From Planctomycetaceae bacterium (GTDB lineage Bacteria; Planctomycetota; Planctomycetia; Planctomycetales; Planctomycetaceae), in contig JAGQQP010000059.1 in the NCBI GenBank assembly GCA_020426085.1, positions 1 through 13,015 of the forward strand: a DNA stretch of 13,015 nucleotides, read 5' to 3'. The position numbers and the translations under genes are program-made. The notes under the pieces are model-generated. The model did not search any database and had not been told where the DNA came from. It saw only the letters and a program-made list of their open reading frames with translations. Below, piece after piece: positions 7,455 to 13,015 of the stretch. The first letter of the stretch is position 1; each line of letters begins with the position of its first letter.

Positions 7455-9599
7455 ATGAACAGCCCCCTTATAGCATCGAATAACTCCATGCCGAGTTCAT
7501 CCTCGGTACATGGCAGCTATAATATGGGCTCTTCAAAGATTCTCAGACAGCTGATTTCACTCTCGGAAGACTTCGAAGAATATTCCCTGGAGTCCGACAA
7601 CAGCGACATGATCGATCAGGTGATTTCCCGGAAACACCTGCGCAAGCTGCTCTCAGCATTACAGGCACGCGATGCTGCCACACTCTGTCATTCGAGACGG
7701 GTTGCTTTTCTGGCAAAAGGCATCGCGACAAACCTGGGCTGGGAAGGAATCCATCTTAAACGACTCGAAGTGGCCGCCCTCTTACATGACATCGGAAAAA
7801 TCGGCGTTCCCGATCATATCATCTTCAAGCCAGGCAAACTGACGTCCGAAGAAATTGAGCTGATGTCGCATTACCACAACATTGGTCTCGACGTCCTGCA
7901 AGCCTGCCGTACCGATCATGAAGTATTAACGATCCTGTCGCAGACCCGTTATCACTTCAGTGGTGCCACGAACGGTTATCAGTTCATCGGCAGTGAAGTC
8001 AACCAGGGAGCACGCATCCTGGCGATTGCCGACGCTTACGACTCGCTGGCGACAGACCAGGTATATCGCACGGGAAAAAAACATGAGGAAATCATGTCGA
8101 TTCTCATGGAAGCAGCGGGAACACAGTTCGACGGAAATATAGTCTGTGCACTTTCACGCTGGGAACAGAATGAAAAGCAGGCTTTCCATGATGCATTACT
8201 GGAAGTGAATCGTCTGTTCCAGCCTAAAGATTTCACAGAACGGGAAGCACAGGAAGCAAACCTGATCAGCAACATTTTCTCGTATCTGTTTCAGATCGAA
8301 AGTCTGTACGACGGTTTTTATATCGTCAATGCAGATTTTCAGTTTGTCATCCTGAGCCCCGGCCTGGAAAAGCTGGCCGACCTTCGCGCGATTGATATAC
8401 TGGGAGAATCATGGACCAGCACCAGCCTGCCTCTCACAAATAAGGAAGGCACTAACCTCACTTCCGCAGAATGCTCCATGAACCGGGTGATTGCCAATGG
8501 TAAGCCGATGACAACCGAATTCATGCTGGAGCGACCGGGCGGGCGTCTGATTAATATCGAAGTGCAGTCCGTACCGATGTTTGGCGACGATGGCCGACTG
8601 ATTGGGGTCACCGAAATTTTCCGGGATCTGTCCCGCAGTCTGAAACGTCCAAAAGAATATAACGACCTCAAACTGGCTGCCAGCCTGGATGCGTTAACCT
8701 CAGTTGCCAACCGGGGTGAACTGGAAACACAACTGGCGATCATGCTGTCCCGAATCCAGAAACAAGAGAACCCGGAACCGTTGAGCCTGATCTTCATTGA
8801 TGCGGATCATTTCAAAGACATCAACGACAGCTATGGCCACTCGACCGGCGATGAAGTTCTGGTAGAGATGGCACGTTTATTCCAGCACGAAACTTACTCT
8901 GGAGAACTGGTCGGCCGTTACGGCGGGGAAGAGTTTGTCATCCTCTGTCCTGAAACGGAACTGGAATATGCTGTTAAAAAAGCAGAACGCTTACGACTGG
9001 CGGTCTCTAATCTGAAAATGGAAAACCATCCGAACATCAGGCTCGCTGCTTCATTTGGTGTCGCGCAGTATGAGCCAGGCGATTCATTAGAAAGCCTGTT
9101 TCATCGTGCAGACAGCGCTTTATACCAGGCGAAAGAGACGGGGCGAAATAAAGTTCGCTCTCTCACATGCGAACAGATGAAGTCGGGCGAGATACTGCCT
9201 GACGAGATGCCTGAAAAGTCCGCTGCAGAAGCCATGAAATTTGAAAGTACTTTCAATGCACTGATCTCGTCAGACTTTATCGTCTACAAGCTTGGTGGCT
9301 TCGTAAATGATAACCATGCGCAACTGACCGAAGTCAGCACCAACCGGGCCGTAATGAGACTGGGGAAGGCTGGATTACTTCCTTTCTGGGGCAAAACTGA
9401 TGATCGAAAACCGGTAGAAATCGAAGTCGTCTTCGGTTCGTCTACCAAGAAATCGAACGGCAACCGACGTCAGACTTCCTCGCAGGTTGAAATTGCGACT
9501 CGCATTACCCCGCTGGGATGGATCAAACAACCTGAAGTGTTTCAACAGCGGGCTGGACGTGTCTTCCGACTGCTGAAAGATTACTTCGCAGCCGAATGA
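7455..9599 (+). CDS. HD-GYP-like / PAS-like / GGDEF cyclic-di-GMP signalling protein
   Basis: Predicted cytoplasmic c-di-GMP enzyme or sensor of 714 residues. An HD domain at about 60-235 has H79, LLHDIGKIGVPD (H111, D112, K115), H139/H141 and the following helix ARILAIADAYDSL. The segment that should read HHE.......GYP is Y166-H167-F168 ... G174-Y175-Q176, so part of the metal site is lost. Residues about 276-396 look like a PAS sensor domain (DGFYIVNADFQFVILSPGLEKL ends near 304). The GGDEF domain (about 412-570) has DALTSVANRGELE, IDADHFKDIND and active-type GGEEF at 490-494; the RxxD inhibitory site is replaced by YSGE. Residues 595-714 form an unassigned domain. No membrane segment is visible. 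Start: ATG 7455 has AAAGG 7 nt upstream; a GTG at 7380 would add 25 unremarkable residues. Probably a diguanylate cyclase with a regulatory or weakened HD-GYP part. Confidence 0.93.
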   Translation: MNSPLIASNNSMPSSSSVHGSYNMGSSKILRQLISLSEDFEEYSLESDNSDMIDQVISRKHLRKLLSALQARDAATLCHSRRVAFLAKGIATNLGWEGIHLKRLEVAALLHDIGKIGVPDHIIFKPGKLTSEEIELMSHYHNIGLDVLQACRTDHEVLTILSQTRYHFSGATNGYQFIGSEVNQGARILAIADAYDSLATDQVYRTGKKHEEIMSILMEAAGTQFDGNIVCALSRWEQNEKQAFHDALLEVNRLFQPKDFTEREAQEANLISNIFSYLFQIESLYDGFYIVNADFQFVILSPGLEKLADLRAIDILGESWTSTSLPLTNKEGTNLTSAECSMNRVIANGKPMTTEFMLERPGGRLINIEVQSVPMFGDDGRLIGVTEIFRDLSRSLKRPKEYNDLKLAASLDALTSVANRGELETQLAIMLSRIQKQENPEPLSLIFIDADHFKDINDSYGHSTGDEVLVEMARLFQHETYSGELVGRYGGEEFVILCPETELEYAVKKAERLRLAVSNLKMENHPNIRLAASFGVAQYEPGDSLESLFHRADSALYQAKETGRNKVRSLTCEQMKSGEILPDEMPEKSAAEAMKFESTFNALISSDFIVYKLGGFVNDNHAQLTEVSTNRAVMRLGKAGLLPFWGKTDDRKPVEIEVVFGSSTKKSNGNRRQTSSQVEIATRITPLGWIKQPEVFQQRAGRVFRLLKDYFAAE

Positions 9600-9604
9600 T
9601 TTCA

Positions 9605-9638
9605 GTGTCATTGAACGGCAGATCCTGCCGGTCGACAC
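9605..9638 (+). terminator. Hairpin after the c-di-GMP gene, possible transcript end
   Basis: Just after the stop codon, GTGTC (9605-9609) pairs with GACAC (9634-9638), and inside it CGGCAG (9616-9621) pairs with CTGCCG (9625-9630) around a 3-nt loop. The stem is strong, but no T-run follows. It may be a processed 3' end or a Rho-assisted terminator rather than a classic intrinsic one. Confidence 0.3.
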
Positions 9639-9778
9639 AGATTGAATCCCTGGACACCCTCCGCCTCACAAGACAGGTAATTTACACCAGCTTTTCGGGA
9701 CAAATAGACTGAGTCAAATCTTGAATATCCAACGATTTTATCTGTCATACACCCCCGCATAATCGTCAAGATGCGAAA

Positions 9779-9795
9779 AACCGTACACGACGGTT
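9779..9795. repeat. Short inverted repeat in the leader of the lipoprotein gene
   Basis: AACCGT (9779-9784) and ACGGTT (9790-9795) flank a 5-nt spacer, about 53 bp before the lipoprotein start. It could be a regulator site or a small hairpin; nothing more can be said. The rest of the 248-bp gap 9600-9847 shows only a weak promoter-like TTGAAT (9721-9726), 18 bp, TCATAC (9745-9750). Confidence 0.3.
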
Positions 9796-9847
9796 AAACT
9801 GGAATCCGATAAACCATGCGTACCGATTCACAATTAATCTGCGCACG

Positions 9848-10972
9848 GTGGTCTCCATAGTGGCTTTAAAATCATTCATTACACAATCTTCTTATTCAGC
9901 CTTCCGGTTTGAAACTCGGGATGTTTGCTTCACGGTTCTCCTTGTGACTCTGTGTGGCTTAACGGGTTGTGCACATACAGATTGTGAAGAGTACGGCATC
10001 TGCTCACCCGCGTACAACCGGGTTAAGAAATGCTTTCTGTTCCATAAAGATAAATGTTCTCCCCACCCTTACTATGCACCGGATGGCTACCAGGCTGATC
10101 TCGACAAATTTGTCGTCAAACATGCGGCTAAAAAGTGTGCTCGAGAATCCCTCAAAACAATTTCCTGTAACTGTAAAGACAAACCCTCGAAGTCATTCCG
10201 AAAGGGATATCAGCAGGCCTATGTTGATATCGCAATGGGCGATTCCGGGGAAGTCCCGCCCGTACCCCCAGAGGAGTACTGGGCCGCTCATTACCGGACT
10301 CCCGAAGGATATCTGGAAATCCAGGAATGGTTTACCGGCTACAAGCTCGGGGCAGAACATGCCCTTGCAGGGGGACGCTACGATTATAATGAAATTGCGA
10401 GTCCCTATTCTTTAAGCGGATGGAATCAACCGGCCGACGAACAGTGGTATGCCGGCGATGTCTATTATGCCCAACCGCAGACCAACGTTCCTTCGGAACC
10501 ACAAACTGCACCTCCGGCGTCAATGATTAATCCACATCCACGTCCGGAACTCCAGATACCGAAACCAGAGGCAAGTCAACCGAGACAGCCACTGCAGGCT
10601 GTTCCGCAGCACCATCCTTTGCCGCCACCACCGGATCCGCAAGGCTATTCCGCGCCAGTCAAACCCGTGCTGCCTCAACCAGAAATACGCAAGCAACCAC
10701 CGGTTACGGCGCCCAAGCCTCCTTCAGTCAGACAGACACCGGCAGTTCAATCCCCTGCTCCTGCAATTAAGCAGCCTGCACTGCCACCTTACATCAATGA
10801 TGATCCGCCTCCGAGCCCTTATACATTACAGTCATACCCTTACACACCCTTGCCTGGCACACCAGCTTCCGTGGCGGCTCCAGGTTCAAGCCAGATAGAA
10901 CAAATCAATCACTCGAACTTAAGTCGTTATTCGACCAGTGAGACACTTCCAGACTATCGAGACAAAAGGTGA
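9848..10972 (+). CDS. Proline-rich lipoprotein of unknown function (planctomycete type)
   Basis: Predicted envelope lipoprotein of 374 residues from GTG 9848. A hydrophobic segment (VCFTVLLVTLCGLTGC) ends in lipobox L38-T-G-C41. A Cys-rich stretch follows, then a conserved-looking part at about 105-180 with two related units, SFRKGYQQAYVDIAMG and EWFTGYKLGAEHALAGG. GEVPPVPPEEYWAAHYRTPEG lies between them. This GY..(A/G)/PP..YW/WF.GY pattern resembles planctomycete hypothetical proteins I remember, but I know no function. From about 215 to 350 the chain is very rich in P, Q and S, like a spacer crossing the cell wall or periplasm. The start is uncertain: GTG 9860 is also possible and overlaps the stop (taGTG) of a 14-codon reading frame beginning at ATG 9816. 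The gene is followed closely by the polysaccharide-export gene, so it is likely an accessory of that export or envelope complex. Confidence 0.85.
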   Translation: MVSIVALKSFITQSSYSAFRFETRDVCFTVLLVTLCGLTGCAHTDCEEYGICSPAYNRVKKCFLFHKDKCSPHPYYAPDGYQADLDKFVVKHAAKKCARESLKTISCNCKDKPSKSFRKGYQQAYVDIAMGDSGEVPPVPPEEYWAAHYRTPEGYLEIQEWFTGYKLGAEHALAGGRYDYNEIASPYSLSGWNQPADEQWYAGDVYYAQPQTNVPSEPQTAPPASMINPHPRPELQIPKPEASQPRQPLQAVPQHHPLPPPPDPQGYSAPVKPVLPQPEIRKQPPVTAPKPPSVRQTPAVQSPAPAIKQPALPPYINDDPPPSPYTLQSYPYTPLPGTPASVAAPGSSQIEQINHSNLSRYSTSETLPDYRDKR

Positions 10973-10975
10973 AAC

Positions 10976-11011
10976 ATGAATCTTCAGAGCATTAAGAAGC
11001 TTGTTTCATAG
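10976..11011 (+). other. Possible 11-residue leader peptide ORF before the export gene
   Basis: ATG 10976 starts 3 nt after the stop of the lipoprotein gene and has AAAGG (10965-10969) six nt upstream, a better ribosome site than any start of the next gene has. The frame encodes MNLQSIKKLVS and stops at 11009-11011. It is either a coupling or leader peptide, or the true original start of the export gene disrupted by a frameshift: the export frame is open from 10980 and could be joined by a one-base shift. Confidence 0.25.
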
Positions 11012-11090
11012 CAATCTGAGTAAGGACATGACCGACAGAATGTCGTTTGAATTAAAAAAAGCAGAAGTCGAAGTAAAAGGTTCGAGCAGG

Positions 11091-12569
11091 ATGCAAACGT
11101 ATCGAAACCGAATGAACACATTCAAGTGGCACATTTTTTGTGTACTCTGTCTGACCGTGATGTGGAATGGTTGCGCTGCGATTCATCCTCTGAAAGGGGT
11201 TCCCGCTCAATACCTGCCTACTGAGTACAAAGGGGAAATCAGGTCAGGAAAAGAAACCATCGACCTGTCTCTGCTGCGTCAGCCTGCCCCCAAGCATTAC
11301 CTGTTAGATTCAGGCGATGTACTAGGCGTCTATATTGAAGGCGTCCTGGGGCAGTTAAAAGATGTCCCTCCCGTCCACTTTCCACGGACACAGGAAGTGG
11401 CTCCCTCACTGGGATATCCGATTCCGATTCGCGAAGACGGCACGATTTCTCTGCCACTCATCGGAACCGTTTTTGCTCGCGGGTTGACACTGACACAACT
11501 GGAAGAAACCATTCGTCGCAAATACACCTCTGAAAAGAGTATCCTGCGGGAAGGTCGCGACCGCATCCTGATCAGCCTGCAGAAACCCAGGTCGTATCGA
11601 GTCCTCGTCATACGCCAGGAAAACTCCAGCGATATCGTAGGCACGACCGTTGGTAACCTGAATGTTGGGAGATCAAAACGGGGCACCGGCCGGGTGATCA
11701 ATCTGCCCGCTTATAATAACGATGTACTGCATGCACTCGCAGAAACAGGTGGTCTGCCCGGACTGGACGCTGAAAACTCCATTTACATCATCCGAGGCGG
11801 GGCGCATGGAATGAATCAGCCATTGTGTCCACAACCGGTGCAGACCGGCACACATACATCAGACAACTCTCAATCGAATCAAAACATTCAGCAGGTCTCT
11901 GATTCCTACACGCCAATTCCACACTATTCGCCAACTCCTGAAGACCCGGAATTCCAGGTCGGGCAGCCTCTCTATTCCAGCGAGGGAAGTTTTTCTACCG
12001 ATGATTACATGGCACCGACCATCATCAACGACTCCACGATGCAGCGCTCGGGGATCATCAAAATCCCCATTCGCCTGAGTCCCGGAGAACAGGTTCACCT
12101 CACACGCGAGGATATCATTCTGCATGACGGCGACGTCGTATTTATCGAATCACGAGATACGGAAATCTTTTACACGGGCGGCTTACTGGGAGGCGGACAA
12201 TATACATTACCCCGTGATTACGACCTGGATATCCTGGGCGCCATCTCCATTGCACAGGCCTCAAGAAATGGGGGAAGCAGCAAATCGTCGGGAGGCCCGT
12301 CGGCTTTGAACCAGGATGTCACCATCAGTGCCAGTAACGCCATCATCCTCAGACAATTGCCGAATGGAACACAACTGCCCATCAAAGTGGATCTCTACGA
12401 AGCAGTGCGTACACCCAGTCAGCGGGTGTTAATTCAGCCCGGTGACTATGTCATTCTGCAATACACCAAATCCGAGGCTATCGGTGCCTTCATTGAGAAG
12501 CATCTGCTTGAGGGTGCCCTGTTTGGACTGGCAGCATCGAATCTACAAAGCGGGGGAAGCAATCGATAG
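11091..12569 (+). CDS. Polysaccharide export lipoprotein, Wza-like (PES and SLBB domains)
   Basis: Outer-membrane polysaccharide export protein (OPX/Wza family; 492 residues from ATG 11091), expected to form the exit pore for a capsule or exopolysaccharide. A signal segment (FKWHIFCVLCLTVMWNGC) ends at a probable lipid-carrying Cys28; the lipobox WNGC is not ideal. The PES domain spans about 67-170 (YLLDSGDVLGVYIEG, PIPIREDGTISLPLIGTV, GLTLTQLEETIRRKY). A first SLBB-like unit lies at about 202-228 (NLPAYNNDVLHALAETGGLPG is its core) and a second at about 356-395 (FYTGGLLGGGQYTLPRDYDLD, ILGAISIAQ). Between them is a roughly 70-residue Q/S/T/P-rich insert. Start is uncertain: the frame opens at 10980, with TTG 11001 and ATGs at 11028, 11040, 11091 and 11112. 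The last two leave a normal-length signal peptide. It lies close behind the proline-rich lipoprotein gene and probably shares its transcript. Confidence 0.92.
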   Translation: MQTYRNRMNTFKWHIFCVLCLTVMWNGCAAIHPLKGVPAQYLPTEYKGEIRSGKETIDLSLLRQPAPKHYLLDSGDVLGVYIEGVLGQLKDVPPVHFPRTQEVAPSLGYPIPIREDGTISLPLIGTVFARGLTLTQLEETIRRKYTSEKSILREGRDRILISLQKPRSYRVLVIRQENSSDIVGTTVGNLNVGRSKRGTGRVINLPAYNNDVLHALAETGGLPGLDAENSIYIIRGGAHGMNQPLCPQPVQTGTHTSDNSQSNQNIQQVSDSYTPIPHYSPTPEDPEFQVGQPLYSSEGSFSTDDYMAPTIINDSTMQRSGIIKIPIRLSPGEQVHLTREDIILHDGDVVFIESRDTEIFYTGGLLGGGQYTLPRDYDLDILGAISIAQASRNGGSSKSSGGPSALNQDVTISASNAIILRQLPNGTQLPIKVDLYEAVRTPSQRVLIQPGDYVILQYTKSEAIGAFIEKHLLEGALFGLAASNLQSGGSNR

Positions 12570-12613
12570 ATTCTCTGATTGCTGCTCTACTTTTGGGTTT
12601 CAGTTATACCCGG

Positions 12614-13015
12614 TTATTTACGGATAACGAAACCCTTTGCAGCATCAGGAACTGCCAGCACTGCCTCACCTGTGTACTGCTTGCCGTTCTTCGTATTGCG
12701 GCCGACCAACAGCAGCTTGTCATTGACGCGATCAATTCCTAATGCGCAGTCCAGATCATATTTCGCTGTAAAATTGAAATTAACATCTGCAGTCAGCAGC
12801 TCGGAACCATAACAACCGAACCACCACTTGTTATCCGCAAAGGTTGCCGTCTGAATTCCCATCAGCGTGTAACCGCTTTTCAGAATATGCTTCTTGATGA
12901 ATTTAAAGTTCGCATCATATTCATAGAGATAATTCTCATTCACACCTTTGGGCAAGCCTCCCACGACAATAAACTTACCAGCATGGCAGGCGATTCCCCC
13001 TGCACCAAACGTGAC
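12614..13015 (-). CDS. C-terminal part of an uncharacterised, possibly beta-propeller protein (runs off the window)
   Basis: The frame is open to the right edge, so only the last 133 residues are visible and the start lies outside. The visible part has alternating strands and turns with repeated-looking units: GIACHAGKFIVVGGL, LYEYDANFKFIKKHIL, MGIQTATFADNKWWFGCYG, LLTADVNFNFTAKYDLD, ALGIDRVNDKLLLVGRNTKNG. This rhythm (look-up of a recorded value, then a short strand pair) is typical of beta-propeller or NHL/kelch-like secreted proteins, but I cannot name the family. It is convergent with the export gene, with 44 bp between the stops. A GTG at 12964 is an internal valine, not a likely start. 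Confidence 0.7.
   Translation of the reverse strand, partial: VTFGAGGIACHAGKFIVVGGLPKGVNENYLYEYDANFKFIKKHILKSGYTLMGIQTATFADNKWWFGCYGSELLTADVNFNFTAKYDLDCALGIDRVNDKLLLVGRNTKNGKQYTGEAVLAVPDAAKGFVIRK

Noticed and set aside
8339..8797. Open frame of 152 codons antisense to the PAS/GGDEF region
   Set aside because: Antisense to well-conserved GGDEF coding sequence; no domain or ribosome site.
9816..9860. 14-codon ORF before the lipoprotein gene
   Set aside because: No convincing ribosome site; its stop overlapping GTG 9860 is suggestive but could easily be chance. Recorded in the lipoprotein entry only.

Overview
The window looks like a chromosomal piece of a planctomycete, probably of the Gimesia / Planctomyces type. 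The main evidence is a back-to-back pair of families that are expanded in that phylum: a large secreted protein with PSCyt1, DUF1549 and DUF1553 domains, followed by a Tat-exported DUF1501 protein. A lipoprotein with a GY..(A/G) / WF.GY pattern, which I recall from planctomycete hypothetical proteins, supports this. Base composition is near even by eye, and most start codons lack a strong Shine-Dalgarno sequence. I see no tRNA, rRNA, CRISPR array, insertion sequence or phage gene.

Left part (1-6230, minus strand): a type II NADH dehydrogenase (NDH-2) whose 3' end carries an uninterrupted run of 17 A in the coding strand. Next come the DUF1501 gene and the PSCyt1/DUF1549/LamG/DUF1553 gene, 7 bp apart and evidently one operon transcribed leftward. 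That operon diverges from an IclR-family regulator (plus strand, to 7031). The space between them holds a near-consensus sigma70 promoter for the regulator and two tandem TTTCA-N4-TGAA dyads, which make a good candidate operator for both directions.

Middle (7032-9599, plus strand): a 423-bp leader region with three inverted repeats, then a 714-residue cyclic-di-GMP signalling protein. It has an HD-GYP-like domain with a degraded HHE/GYP motif, a PAS-like linker, a GGDEF domain (GGEEF, no RxxD inhibitory site) and an unassigned C-terminal domain.

Right part (9848-12569, plus strand): a proline-rich lipoprotein of unknown function, then a Wza-like polysaccharide-export lipoprotein (PES/SLBB). 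They look like the start of an envelope or exopolysaccharide module. Their position downstream of a GGDEF protein suggests, but does not prove, that c-di-GMP influences polysaccharide output. A short leader ORF with a good Shine-Dalgarno lies between the two lipoprotein genes. The last 400 bp hold the C-terminal part of a convergent gene that runs off the window.

I did not find a clearly new multi-gene system. The most unusual items are the A17 tract inside NDH-2, the divergent IclR control region, and the HD-GYP/GGDEF hybrid with a broken HD-GYP motif.
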